Source: a virus
Virus record (IMG/VR): IMGVR_UViG_3300012920_000074
Location: 1 to 45,557 of that record
Reading direction: 5' to 3' (one strand)
Length of the DNA stretch: 45,557 nucleotides
Part shown: one piece after another, positions 31,801 through 40,658 of the stretch
Layout: every line of letters starts with the position of its first letter
Numbering within the stretch: position 1 is the stretch's first letter
The notes under the pieces: generated by a model
Told to the model about the DNA's origin: nothing
What the model saw: only the letters and a program-made list of their open reading frames with translations
Databases searched by the model: none
Position numbers and translations under genes: made by a program

Positions 31801-34800
31801 TATGCAACTGAAGTAGCAAGTGTAAATGGTAGAAGAAATACAGACATTATTGATGCTAGACCCAGAGTAAATGATTACTCAGTAGCACAGGGAATTAGAT
31901 CTCCTCTTGAGTTCTTTGGTAGAGACTTTGTTGATATTAATGGTGGCACCAGTCAAAGTTCTAGACACATCATTGCTAATGATGAGACAATGGTCTTTGG
32001 TTATGATTACTTCTTACCTAGAGCAGATAGACTTTATCTTACAAAAGATAAGGGTATTCAATTAGTCTCTGGTACACCAGATGATCAACCAAGACTTCCT
32101 GATGGAATCAATGGTGCTCTGAATATTGCCAATATCTTCCTTCCTGCATTCCTCTACAAAACTTCTGATGCTAAAGTTAATTTTGTAGAGCATAAGCGCT
32201 TCCAGATGAGTGATATTGCTAAACTTGAGCAAAGAGTCAAGAATCTTGAGTATTATACATCACTGAGTTCTCTTGAGAACAATACCCTCAACTCCTTTGT
32301 TGAGGATCAAAATGGTTTGAACAGATTTAAGTCAGGTATCTTTGTTGATAACTTCTCATCTCTTGAACCACAGGACACATCAATTGGTGTTAGAAACTCA
32401 ATTGATACTAAGAATGGTATCCTGAGACCTTCTCACTACACAACTGCTGTTAATCTCCTGCTTGGCACAACTGCTGTAACTGGTATTGGTACTGTTTCTG
32501 ATGCTAATCAAGACTCTGATTTTGCTGAAGTTGTTGGCACAAATATTAAAAAGACTGGTAGAGTTCTGACACTTGATTATACGCAAGACACATGGTTAAC
32601 TCAACCATATGCTACAAGAATTGAAAGTGTAACTCCTTTCCTCATTCAATTCTGGCAGGGTCAAATTGAACTGACTCCTGATGTTGATATTTGGATTGAT
32701 GTCAATAGAGTTGAAGTCAATAATGTAATGATGGAAGGTTCCTTCCAAGGCATTTCTGAAGCACTTGGAGCAGAGGTAACAACATCAGAAGATGGTTCAA
32801 GACTTGGTGTAAGTCCTGTTATTTGGAACTCCTGGGAGACTGTTGGTGTCAATGTTGACTTATCATTGTCTAACCAACAGCAGTTTATCCAAGGGGCATC
32901 TGATGTTATCTCAAATGGTCTGGTAGACAATCTTCTCCAGGGTGCTGATGTTGGTATTAATCAGATTGTTGATGCTAGTGATGCTATTGTTAACAATATT
33001 AATGCTACTGGTGGTGTATCACTTGACCAACAAAGAACTGGTACTCAGTTTACTGTAAATGAGACCATTGATACTGAAACTCTTGGAGACAGGATTGTAA
33101 GGAGAGACCTTATCCACTTCATGAGAGCAAGAAATATCTCATTCAAGGGAACAGGTCTCAAACCATATACAAGATTATATTCATTCTTTGATGATGTAGA
33201 TGTAAACTCATTTACAGTTCCTAAGTTAATTGAGATTGAGATGCTTCATGGCACATTTGTACCTGGTGAGAACTGTACAGGTGCAATGGATGATGGTGGT
33301 TCTTCTAGAATTAGTTCTGCTTCAGTTCCAGACATCAATTTTAGAATTGCTATTGCTAATCATAAGTATGGTCCTTACAACAATCCAACTGACACATATG
33401 ATAGCAATCCATATGACAGAAATAACTCTATAGCATCTGTATATTCTGAGTCTTCATCAGTTCTGAATGTTGATACATTTAGTCTGTCCTCACAAGATTT
33501 CCCACAATATTCAGGATTTATTGGAATTGGAATGCTCTTAACTGGAAGTAATTCTGGAGCACAAGCAAGAGTTAAAAATATAAGACTCACCACTGATAGA
33601 CTTGGCACTCTTCAAGGTTCATTTAGTGTACCTGATGGTGGCAATCCTTCCAACCCTGTATTTGAGACAGGCAGATCTAGATTTAGATTGACTAGCAGTC
33701 CAGTTAACAATCTTACTTCAGGAGCAACAACAACTGCTGCAGAAGCAACATTCTACTCACAGGGTGATGTTGATACAACTCAACAAACTACTCTTTCTGT
33801 TAGAAATGCTACTGTTGAACAGACAGATGTCAGTCAGACAAGAGAAATTTCTGGTGCTGCTATCTCTAATAATATTGCCATTGAAAGTGGATTTGATGTT
33901 ATAACAAATATTGATCAAGATGTTACCAACATCTCTAATGAATTCATCACCAATGAAATTACTGAAGTTACTAATGAGATAACTAATGTTACTAATGAGA
34001 TTACCAATGTAACTAATGAAATAACCAATATTACTAATGAGATTACCAATGTAACTAATGAGATTACTGAAGTTACTAATATTACAAATATTGAAAATGT
34101 TACTAGAGTAATTAGACCACCTATTAGACGTAGAATTGACCCTCTGGCACAAACATTCTTTGTAGATGATGAAGATGGTGTATTCATTACAGCAGTTGAT
34201 GTTTTCTTACAAGCAAAAGATCCAAACATCCCCTTGCTGTTTGAAATTAGAGAGGTAAATCTTGGTACACCAACCACTAATGTTTTACCTTTTTCTCAGG
34301 TAAGTATTGATCCCAATAACATTAACTTAAGTGATGAGGCAAATGTAGCAACAACTATTACTCTGCCTTCCCCTGTATATCTGAATGGTCAAACTGAGTA
34401 TGCTCTGGTTCTTCTCTCACATTCTACAGAATATAAGGTTTGGACAAGCAGATTTGGTGAAGCAGATATTAGATCTTCTTCTCAGGAAGCAGGTCAAATT
34501 CTGGTTACAGAACAACCACTTCTTGGTTCATTGTTCAAATCACAGAATGCTACAGTCTGGACTCCCTCACAGTATGAAGACCTCAAGTTCAATCTTTATG
34601 CTGCTCAATTTAAGGCATCTGGCAACTTCACATTCTATAATCCAAATCTGCCTGAGGATATTGCTAAGATTGAACCCACTGGTATTACAATGCTGCCAAG
34701 GCAAGCAAGAATTGGTATTGGCACCACTGTAAATGATCCTGACATCCAACTTGGCAATAGAATTACTCAAAGAAATAATGATGTAAGTGGTGTTCTGGTA

Positions 34801-36612
34801 GGTTATGCTGGTTCAGCAACTGGTAGCATGTCTATCACAAATGCTGGTGTTGGATATACCCCATCAGCAGGACACTTCTCATACACTGGTGTTGCTCTGA
34901 CATCTATTACAGGATTTGGTTTAAATGCTACTGCTGATATCACAGTTGAGGATGGTGTAGCGATTGGTGCAACCATTAATGCTGGTGGTGTTGGATATGC
35001 AATTGGTGATGTGCTTACACCTATTAATGTTGGCACACTTGAACTTGGTTCTGGTATGCAGTTGTCAGTATCAACACTGCTTGGACAAAATACACTGATT
35101 GTTGATAATGTTCAAGGTGACTATCTCCCAAGTTCTAGTAACAGAATTGAGTTTATCAATGGTGCTGGCATTACCACTGAACTGAATTATGCTGCTGGTG
35201 GTGATGTCATTGCTCTAAATCCAATTAATGTTACAAGTCAAGGTGACTACATTAAGATTTTCCAGAGAAATCATGGTCTGTATTCAAATGTTGATAGGGT
35301 ACAAGTTAGAAATGTTGCTAGTGATGTAACTCCTTCAACTCTTGCAACTCCTTATAACTTTGATGCTACCACATTCCTTACACTTGAAAGGACAGATGAG
35401 TATGCAAACTTTGAGGGTGTTGGTGTTGCTGGTACTAATCCTGGATACATTAAGATTAATGATGAAATTATCAGTTACACTGGTGTCAATGGCAGAACAC
35501 TGACAGGTATTACAAGAGGTGTTGATAACACTGTTGTTGCTTCTCATGCCTCAGGTGAGACTGTTGAAAAGTATGAACTTAATGGTGTATCACTGAGAAG
35601 AATCAATAGACCTCATCTTCTGTCTAATGTTGTTGCTAATGAGTTAAATGAGGCACCAATTGGTGTTGATTATTACTACTTGAATATTAGAATGAATGCT
35701 AATGGCACAAACAGAGCATCTGGAAATGTGAGTGGATTTAGACCACTTTACTTCAATGAAAGATCAGTTGGTGGTGGTCCTAATGCAATGGCAAACTATA
35801 ATCTGCCATACTCACTTATTAATCCCAAGATCTCAAATGTCACACCATTCAATACTGCAATGACCTCAATTGTGAGAACAATTTCTGCATCTAGTGTCTC
35901 AGGTAATCAAGAGTCTTATAATGATGAAGGATATCAACAGGTCACATTGTTTGATAAGAACTACTTCCCCTCTTTAAGACAGATTGCTTCACCACAAAAT
36001 GAATCTCAAATTTTGTCATCTCAGACATTCCCTGGCAACAAATCATTCACAATGATTATGAATATGTCCAGTAGGAATTCTAGATTGAGTCCTGTCATTG
36101 ATCTTGATAGTTGTAGTTTGGTTCTTACATCAAATAGAATTAATGCTCCTGTCACAGACTATGCCAATGATTTTAGAGTCAATGGTATAGAAGATGATCC
36201 TAATAGATTTGTATATGTTTCTAAGAATGTAATCTTAGAAAATCCAGCAACATCATTAAAAGTTTTGCTTGATGCTTATGTATCAAACTTTGGTGATGTC
36301 AGAGTATTCTATGCTCTGAATCAAAATGTTAAACCAAGTGAGACAATCTTTATTCCCTTCCCTGGACATAGAAACATTGCTCCTAATGGTTCTATTATTG
36401 ATCTGTCCTCCAACAATGGTACATCTGATGTACAGGTTCCTAAGATTGACTCCTATCAACCTGAACCATCTGTAAACTTGTTTAAAGAGTACAGATATAC
36501 CATTGATGAGGTTGTGCCATTCACATCATTTAGAATCAAGATTATTGGTACATCTACTGATCAATCAACTCCTGTCCTTATTAGAAACCTTAGAGGTATT
36601 GCATTAGCATAA
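28816..36612 (+). CDS. Giant DUF4815-type baseplate/fibre protein (2598 aa)
   Basis: 2598 residues. The N-terminus, APYFDDFDPQQNYYKVL followed by PGFPVQARELTGMQSILQNQ and HFFKEGAKVIPG, is the DUF4815 signature of T4-like marine phage structural proteins. Six perfect NEITNVT-type heptads (1713-1754) suggest a trimeric stalk. IRRRIDPLAQTFFVDD, just after it, is a conserved segment of these proteins. An INDEIISYTGVNGRT...GITRGVD module and two GVGY units lie in the last third, and the C-terminus EYRYTIDEVVPFTSFRIKIIG is typical. It occupies the position of gp10 in T4 and may play that role, but I see no direct gp10 homology. Stop overlaps the next ATG (TAATG). Confidence 0.75.
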   Translation: MPQETNLNVAPYFDDFDPQQNYYKVLYKPGFPVQARELTGMQSILQNQVEEMGNHFFKEGAKVIPGDLTYVQNFYCVQIQSEFLGVPIGIYIDQLVGATITGQTSGVTAKVVKCLTNDESERGVYTLYITYENTGSSSEDISQFLSNEILISNKNISYASTFISIGEGFATTITQNASAIGSAMFIADGVYFLRGYMVNVPAQTLILDQYNNVPSYRVGLDVVEEIISSDVDPSLNDNAQGFNNFTAPGADRLRITATLSKKGLRAFNESNFVQLSTVENGKLRTITTGTDYNFLGDELAARTFDESGHYYVKEYVTTVKESLNNNEGNRGLFNINQVTSSGNVPSKDLGVYKISPGKAYVKGYEVENIGATLLDFVKPRTTKFLKDQVVNFGFGPTLNVNRVFGSPTIGINTTNSVSLRDTRMPGVQNAPSGKEIGVARIYDFALESGSYDSVVPDLNQWDLSLYDVQTFTDINVNEPVTLTNSVFIKGESSGATGFLRSDVNAGTAITAYQVNGDFFKGERLIFNGLVDDARYVTSSTNFSLSDVRSIYSEVGITTFTADTIQIGGFNFGSASVTGANASNQSFITVSADPNFSFVGLITANNMIQYSRPDFDIVSYARVVGVSRTNFAIEAVTSTALVNSGVLPTSNEQINNVQIIGASGASNVGSGNISDNESVYSVLPKSNVNSVNLLGSELTIRRQFTVSITNGATTPIDCESNEIFLPFDEERYTLIRSDGSTEVLTSDKFVFLNANTTLQIRGLGADAVNCKLITTIRKSNIRSKVKLKATAKSIVVDKSNSVGSGIGTTTLDDGLVYGDFPFGTRVQDEIISLNTADVVSILGVFESQNTDNADPPNMTTSQMDGITNTTNDLIVGEIVTGTQSGAKAIYVGKKTDTSIFFVYLNKTVFQNSEVVNFESSSVNAIAGAVVLGSKNITKDFKFVNGQKGGFYDYSRIIRKGTAGIPARKLKIFFTSAFYESSDQGDITTANSYTNFDYATEVASVNGRRNTDIIDARPRVNDYSVAQGIRSPLEFFGRDFVDINGGTSQSSRHIIANDETMVFGYDYFLPRADRLYLTKDKGIQLVSGTPDDQPRLPDGINGALNIANIFLPAFLYKTSDAKVNFVEHKRFQMSDIAKLEQRVKNLEYYTSLSSLENNTLNSFVEDQNGLNRFKSGIFVDNFSSLEPQDTSIGVRNSIDTKNGILRPSHYTTAVNLLLGTTAVTGIGTVSDANQDSDFAEVVGTNIKKTGRVLTLDYTQDTWLTQPYATRIESVTPFLIQFWQGQIELTPDVDIWIDVNRVEVNNVMMEGSFQGISEALGAEVTTSEDGSRLGVSPVIWNSWETVGVNVDLSLSNQQQFIQGASDVISNGLVDNLLQGADVGINQIVDASDAIVNNINATGGVSLDQQRTGTQFTVNETIDTETLGDRIVRRDLIHFMRARNISFKGTGLKPYTRLYSFFDDVDVNSFTVPKLIEIEMLHGTFVPGENCTGAMDDGGSSRISSASVPDINFRIAIANHKYGPYNNPTDTYDSNPYDRNNSIASVYSESSSVLNVDTFSLSSQDFPQYSGFIGIGMLLTGSNSGAQARVKNIRLTTDRLGTLQGSFSVPDGGNPSNPVFETGRSRFRLTSSPVNNLTSGATTTAAEATFYSQGDVDTTQQTTLSVRNATVEQTDVSQTREISGAAISNNIAIESGFDVITNIDQDVTNISNEFITNEITEVTNEITNVTNEITNVTNEITNITNEITNVTNEITEVTNITNIENVTRVIRPPIRRRIDPLAQTFFVDDEDGVFITAVDVFLQAKDPNIPLLFEIREVNLGTPTTNVLPFSQVSIDPNNINLSDEANVATTITLPSPVYLNGQTEYALVLLSHSTEYKVWTSRFGEADIRSSSQEAGQILVTEQPLLGSLFKSQNATVWTPSQYEDLKFNLYAAQFKASGNFTFYNPNLPEDIAKIEPTGITMLPRQARIGIGTTVNDPDIQLGNRITQRNNDVSGVLVGYAGSATGSMSITNAGVGYTPSAGHFSYTGVALTSITGFGLNATADITVEDGVAIGATINAGGVGYAIGDVLTPINVGTLELGSGMQLSVSTLLGQNTLIVDNVQGDYLPSSSNRIEFINGAGITTELNYAAGGDVIALNPINVTSQGDYIKIFQRNHGLYSNVDRVQVRNVASDVTPSTLATPYNFDATTFLTLERTDEYANFEGVGVAGTNPGYIKINDEIISYTGVNGRTLTGITRGVDNTVVASHASGETVEKYELNGVSLRRINRPHLLSNVVANELNEAPIGVDYYYLNIRMNANGTNRASGNVSGFRPLYFNERSVGGGPNAMANYNLPYSLINPKISNVTPFNTAMTSIVRTISASSVSGNQESYNDEGYQQVTLFDKNYFPSLRQIASPQNESQILSSQTFPGNKSFTMIMNMSSRNSRLSPVIDLDSCSLVLTSNRINAPVTDYANDFRVNGIEDDPNRFVYVSKNVILENPATSLKVLLDAYVSNFGDVRVFYALNQNVKPSETIFIPFPGHRNIAPNGSIIDLSSNNGTSDVQVPKIDSYQPEPSVNLFKEYRYTIDEVVPFTSFRIKIIGTSTDQSTPVLIRNLRGIALA
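33952..34077 (+). repeat. Six tandem 21-base repeats encoding NEITxxT heptads
   Basis: 126 bases comprising six consecutive 21-base units such as AATGAGATTACCAATGTAACT. The protein is (NEITEVT)(NEITNVT)2(NEITNIT)(NEITNVT)(NEITEVT), with Ile and Val/Ile at 3-4 spacing like coiled-coil a/d positions. Synonymous changes between units show selection on the protein. Confidence 0.85.
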
Positions 36613-36830
36613 TGAGTAACTATATTCCTGTTGAAGGTAGGGATGGTTTTTATAGAGACACTAAAACTGGTGCCATCATCAATAAAAACCATCTTGAATA
36701 CCAATCTTACATCAAGCAAAGAGAGAAATTGAATTCTGAAAAAGACAGAATTGATAGACTTGAAAATGATGTGAATGATATTAAGTCTATGTTAAACAAC
36801 ATAGTTGATTTATTACAAGACCATAAATAG
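36612..36830 (+). CDS. Conserved small protein with C-terminal coiled coil
   Basis: 72 residues. The N-terminus YIPVEGRDGFYRDTKTGAIINKN resembles a small protein often found between fibre and neck genes in T4-like marine phages; the C-terminal 35 residues (EKDRIDRLENDVNDIKSMLNNIVDLL) form a leucine/isoleucine heptad coiled coil. TAATG overlaps the previous stop, and its own TAG lies inside an ATAAATAG late-promoter motif. It could be a whisker or chaperone adaptor; function unknown. Confidence 0.75.
   Translation: MSNYIPVEGRDGFYRDTKTGAIINKNHLEYQSYIKQREKLNSEKDRIDRLENDVNDIKSMLNNIVDLLQDHK
36823..36829 (+). promoter_or_regulatory. Late promoter ATAAATA overlapping a stop codon
   Basis: ATAAATA overlapping TAG 36828-36830, 23 bases before the gp13 start. 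It is a better candidate than TATAAATG at 36848, which contains the start codon itself. Confidence 0.65.
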
Positions 36831-36852
36831 TCGTATTAGTAGTATCCTATAA

Positions 36853-37722
36853 ATGGCTAAGCCCACTTCAAGACAAGGATTGATTGATTATTGCCTTAGG
36901 CAACTAGGAGCTCCTGTCTTGGAGGTTAATGTTGCTCCTGAGCAAATTGAAGACCTTGTAGATGATGCAATTCAGTACTTCAATGAGAGACACTATGATG
37001 GTGTAACTCAGGTATATTTGAAGTACCAAATCACAGAAGAGGATGTTGCTAGAGGTAAGGCAGGACCACCTGGAGCAGAGGGTAAGGGTCAGGCAGGTAT
37101 AAGTACAACATCAGTCACCACATCAATGGTGGGTGCTGCTACCACATTTAACTATTATCAGAATAGTAATTACATCCAATTACCAGACAGTATAATTGGT
37201 GTAAACAAAGTATTTCAATACAGTGACTTAGTTGGAACTGGTATGTTCTCTATGAAGTACCAGTTGATGCTAAATGATGTCATGGGTATCAATGGTATGA
37301 TGGCAGGTGGTGGATATGACCTCCTCTCATACTCAATGACCATGGGTTATATTGAGACAATGAACTTCTTGCTTAACACCCACAAGCAGATTAGATTCAA
37401 TCAAAGAGCAAACAGAATGTACCTGGACATTGACTGGGGCAATCTGAAGGCAGGAAGGTTTATCATTATTGATGCATGGGATGGAATGAACCCTGAAACA
37501 CATAATGGTGCTTACAATGATGTATTCCTGAAGAGGTATTTGACTGCACTTATTAAGAGGCAATGGGGTCAGAATCTTATTAAGTTCCAAGGTGTAAAAC
37601 TGCCAGGTGGAGTTGAATTCAATGGCAGACAAATTTATGATGATGCTATGGCAGACTTGGATAAAATCCAAGACCAGATGCTGAGTACTTATGAAATACC
37701 ACCTCTGGATCTTATAGGGTGA
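36853..37722 (+). CDS. 13: Neck protein gp13
   Basis: 289 residues (T4: 309). RQGLIDYCLRQLGAPVLEVNVAPEQIEDLVDDAIQYFNERHYDG is the N-terminal neck signature, matching [26 protein letters not shown]...EYHFDG in T4 gp13. GQNLIKFQGVKLPGGVEFNGRQIYDDA near the C-terminus matches the T4 GMMLPGGVTIDGQRLIEEA segment. Known role: neck completion with gp14 after DNA packaging. A PPGAEGKGQAG loop (about 78-88) is an insertion. Followed after six bases by gp14. Confidence 0.93.
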   Translation: MAKPTSRQGLIDYCLRQLGAPVLEVNVAPEQIEDLVDDAIQYFNERHYDGVTQVYLKYQITEEDVARGKAGPPGAEGKGQAGISTTSVTTSMVGAATTFNYYQNSNYIQLPDSIIGVNKVFQYSDLVGTGMFSMKYQLMLNDVMGINGMMAGGGYDLLSYSMTMGYIETMNFLLNTHKQIRFNQRANRMYLDIDWGNLKAGRFIIIDAWDGMNPETHNGAYNDVFLKRYLTALIKRQWGQNLIKFQGVKLPGGVEFNGRQIYDDAMADLDKIQDQMLSTYEIPPLDLIG

Positions 37723-37728
37723 TTCCTT

Positions 37729-39201
37729 ATGTTGAATTCATTCTTCCTTAATGGATCAAAATCAGAACAAAGTCTAGTACAGTCTCTTGTCAATGAACAA
37801 TTGAGAATGTATGGTGTTGAGGTATATTATCTTCCCAGAAGATACCTCAAAACTAATAGCGTCATAAGAGAGGTAATTCAATCTGAGTTTAAGGATGCCT
37901 ATCCAATTGAGGCATATGTAGACAACTATGAGGGTTATTCTGGACAGGGAACTATCCTTTCAAAGTTTGGCATTGAGAACAGAGATGATCTTCAACTCAT
38001 TATCTCAAAGGAAAGATTTGAAGATTATATTTCACCACTACTTGCTAATGTTCCAAATAGTAAGTTAAACAGCAGACCTAAGGAAGGAGACCTTATCTAC
38101 TTCCCACTGGGTGACAGATTGTTTGAGATTAAATTTGTAGAGCATGAGCAACCATTTTATCAACTCAAGAAGACCTATGTTTATGAGTTGAGATGTGAAC
38201 TCTTCAGATATGAGGATGAGGTTCTTGATACTAATGTAGAGGACATTGATGATGAGATTGCACAGATTGGTTATATTCAGACACTGAGTCTGATTGGTGC
38301 TGGACATACAGCAACAGCAGAGGCAACTGTATGTGCTAATGGTGCTGTTAATAAGATCACTATCAGTAATATGGGGAAGAATTTCTCTTCCACTCCACTG
38401 GTAGGTTTCTCATCTGCCCCTGCTGGAGGAGTAACTGCTGAGGGTATAGCAGCAGTTTCTTATTCATATCCTGGTTGTAAGGGTAAGTCTGGTGTTGTCA
38501 CTTCAATTCAACTTACTAATGCTGGTTGTGGTTATACAGAACCACCTATGATAACAGTGCAGGGTGGTGGTGGTTCAGGATTTGCTGCTACCACTGGCAT
38601 CTCTACAGATGGTTCTATAATGTTCATCACTGTCACTGATGGTGGTTCTGGATATTTACAAGCACCTGCTGTATCAATTGGTCAGTCTGCTGGTGTATTC
38701 CCCACATTTGACAATACCACTTATCAGTTTGATTCTACCCTATACACTTGGGATAGTGAGTTCCCATCACCAATCACTGATGCTGTTGCTATCTCTACAA
38801 TTAGCACTGCTGGCATTGTGACAGATATCTATGTAATTGAAGGTGGTGAAGGATATAATGCTGCTCCATTGGTATTCATTGAGGCACCTCCATCATTGAC
38901 AGAAGGTAATATTGGAACAGGTACATTTATCTTCAATGAGGTTGTTATTGGTCAGACTTCCAATACATCAGCAAGAGTTAAGGAATGGAATGCTACAACA
39001 AATCATATGGAAGTGTCTATTGTTGATGGATACTTCCAGGTAGGAGAGGTGATTGTTGGACAAGAATCAGGTGGTAGATATATGATTGGTGGATATGTAA
39101 CAGATGATTTAGTTACTCCTTATGCTCAAAATGATGTCATTGAGTTTGAAGCAGACAAGATTATTGACTTCTCATCTCAGAACCCCTTTGGTATGCCCTA
39201 A
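37729..39201 (+). CDS. 14: Neck protein gp14 with inserted GxGY module region
   Basis: 490 residues against 256 in T4. The N-terminal ~180 residues (NEQLRMYGVEVYYLPRRYLKTNSVIREVIQSEF, then FPLGDRLFEIKFVEHEQPFYQLKKTYVYELRCELF-type text) are typical gp14, and the C-terminal FEADKIIDFSSQNPFGMP is the conserved end. Between lies about 220 residues of repeats (NMGKNFSSTPLVGF, NAGCGYTEPPMITV, DGGSGYLQAPAVSI, EGGEGYNAAPLVFI). The insert probably projects as a decoration from the neck. Its TAA is inside the CTAAATA late promoter for gp15. Confidence 0.88.
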   Translation: MLNSFFLNGSKSEQSLVQSLVNEQLRMYGVEVYYLPRRYLKTNSVIREVIQSEFKDAYPIEAYVDNYEGYSGQGTILSKFGIENRDDLQLIISKERFEDYISPLLANVPNSKLNSRPKEGDLIYFPLGDRLFEIKFVEHEQPFYQLKKTYVYELRCELFRYEDEVLDTNVEDIDDEIAQIGYIQTLSLIGAGHTATAEATVCANGAVNKITISNMGKNFSSTPLVGFSSAPAGGVTAEGIAAVSYSYPGCKGKSGVVTSIQLTNAGCGYTEPPMITVQGGGGSGFAATTGISTDGSIMFITVTDGGSGYLQAPAVSIGQSAGVFPTFDNTTYQFDSTLYTWDSEFPSPITDAVAISTISTAGIVTDIYVIEGGEGYNAAPLVFIEAPPSLTEGNIGTGTFIFNEVVIGQTSNTSARVKEWNATTNHMEVSIVDGYFQVGEVIVGQESGGRYMIGGYVTDDLVTPYAQNDVIEFEADKIIDFSSQNPFGMP

Positions 39202-39204
39202 ATA
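39198..39204 (+). promoter_or_regulatory. Late promoter CTAAATA overlapping a stop codon
   Basis: CTAAATA spanning the gp14 TAA, 21 bases ahead of gp15 ATG 39226. Confidence 0.65.
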
Positions 39205-39225
39205 AAGGTATATAAGTTTAAGATA

Positions 39226-40224
39226 ATGTTTGAGTATTTTTACAACGAGATCTTCAGATCTGTAATTATTGGGTTTGGTTCTCTGTTTAATGGAATTCAA
39301 ATCAAACACAAGGATGAGAATGATGATACTTTTAGTATCATCAAAGTTCCTCTTGCCTATGGACCTACACAAAAGTTCCTGGCAAGGATGGAACAGAATC
39401 CTGATCTGAATCATCCAGTTCAGATGACACTGCCAAGGATGTCATTTGAGTTTGTAAACTTACAGTATGACCCCACTAGGAAGTCAACTCAAACACAACA
39501 ACTTGTATTTACTGATGAGAATGGTAATGAGCAGAAGAAGGCATACCTTCCTGTCCCCTATAACATGACAATTACACTTTCAGTTTACACAAAACTGAAT
39601 GATGATATGCTCCAAATTGTTGAGCAGATTGTACCCTATTTCCAACCATCATATACCATCCCTATTAAGTTCCTTGGTAACTTGAAAGAGAGCACAAATG
39701 TTCCTATTGTGCTTGATGATATTGATATGACTGATGAGTATGAGGGCAACTTTGATACAAGAAGAGCACTCATCTACACATTTACATTTACTGCTAAGAC
39801 ATTTGTATTTGGTCCTCTTGCAGATGTTTCCAAAGACATCATCAAGAAGGTTACTGTTGGTTATATTGCTGGGTCCAAATCTGGCAAATATGAGAGGGAT
39901 GTTACCTATCAGGTTACACCTAGAGCAATCAAAGATTATGATGGTGTAGTGGCAACTCTGCTTGCTGAGAATGTTGATATGGTTGAGAATATTATTGATG
40001 TAGATGATGGTACTAAGGTCAAGAAGGGAACATACATTTATGTTGGTCAAGAAGAGATGTATGTTGAAGATGTAGTTGATAATAAACTAGTTGTAAGAAG
40101 AGCACAAGATAAGACACCAATCCAGAATCATGTTTTGGGATCTAAAGTCTATAACATCACTCAGGCAGATAATGCCAGAATTGAGGTTGGTGATGACTTT
40201 GGATTTGATGGTAATGTTTTCTGA
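39226..40224 (+). CDS. 15: Tail sheath stabiliser gp15
   Basis: 332 residues (T4: 272). The N-terminus MFEYFYNEIFRS followed by LFNGIQIKHKDENDD, IKVPLAYGPTQKFLAR and LPRMSFEFVNLQYD parallels T4 gp15 (MFGYFYNSSFRR, LFSNIQIKR, VPITYASKEHF, LPRINLHLVDFSYN). gp15 caps the tail and connects it to the neck. The last ~80 residues (DVDDGTKVKKGTYIYVGQEEMYVEDVVDNKLVVRRAQD) form an extra domain resembling the IND-EII-type module of the other tail proteins and absent from T4. Confidence 0.92.
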   Translation: MFEYFYNEIFRSVIIGFGSLFNGIQIKHKDENDDTFSIIKVPLAYGPTQKFLARMEQNPDLNHPVQMTLPRMSFEFVNLQYDPTRKSTQTQQLVFTDENGNEQKKAYLPVPYNMTITLSVYTKLNDDMLQIVEQIVPYFQPSYTIPIKFLGNLKESTNVPIVLDDIDMTDEYEGNFDTRRALIYTFTFTAKTFVFGPLADVSKDIIKKVTVGYIAGSKSGKYERDVTYQVTPRAIKDYDGVVATLLAENVDMVENIIDVDDGTKVKKGTYIYVGQEEMYVEDVVDNKLVVRRAQDKTPIQNHVLGSKVYNITQADNARIEVGDDFGFDGNVF

Positions 40225-40232
40225 GGTAACCC

Positions 40233-40658
40233 ATGGATAAGTATGATAAATTGAATGATACATTTGATGTGGAACCAATCTCCTCAGAGATTGAAAAAGT
40301 TGATGTTAAAAAACAGATAGACAAGTACAAATCATCTGCTGAAGACATCAAAAAAGATTATGAATATACAAGGGGTAATTTGTATTCAATTATTGAGAAA
40401 GGGCAAGAGGCAATCAATGGCATTCTTGAGATTGCTCAGGAAAGTGAAATGCCTAGAGCATATGAGGTTGCAGGTCAATTAATTAAGAATGTATCTGATG
40501 CCACTGACAAGTTGCTTGACCTTCAGAAAAAACTGAAAGATGTAAATGAAGAGGAGAACAAAGGACCAACTTCAGTTACCAACAATGCATTGTTTGTAGG
40601 TTCAACTGCTGACTTACAGAAGATGCTTAAAAAGGCAAACAAAGACATAAATACTTAA
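40233..40658 (+). CDS. 16: Terminase small subunit gp16
   Basis: 141 residues (T4: 164). The core is helical: DYEYTRGNLYSIIEKGQEAINGILEIAQESEMPRAYEVAGQLIKNVSDATDKLLDLQKKLKDV, corresponding to the DDYGVVRRN...SPRHMEVFATLMGQM...LKLHKDMKDI region of T4 gp16. It forms the ring that stimulates gp17 ATPase and selects DNA. Eight bases after gp15. The stretch after the helices (GPTSVTNNALFVGSTADLQKML) is the usual tail. Confidence 0.92.
   Translation: MDKYDKLNDTFDVEPISSEIEKVDVKKQIDKYKSSAEDIKKDYEYTRGNLYSIIEKGQEAINGILEIAQESEMPRAYEVAGQLIKNVSDATDKLLDLQKKLKDVNEEENKGPTSVTNNALFVGSTADLQKMLKKANKDINT
40647..40653 (+). promoter_or_regulatory. Late promoter-like ATAAATA
   Basis: ATAAATA over the last codons of gp16, only 13 bases before ATG 40667, so a transcript from it would have almost no leader for that gene; it could serve the gene at 40999. 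Confidence 0.5.

Noticed and set aside
28816-36612. Calling the 2598-aa protein gp10.
   Set aside because: Position fits, but I see the DUF4815 signature and no segment clearly matching T4 gp10, so the symbol was left empty.
36847-36854. TATAAATG as a late promoter for gp13.
   Set aside because: It includes the gp13 start codon, so it cannot drive that gene; the ATAAATA at 36823 is better placed.
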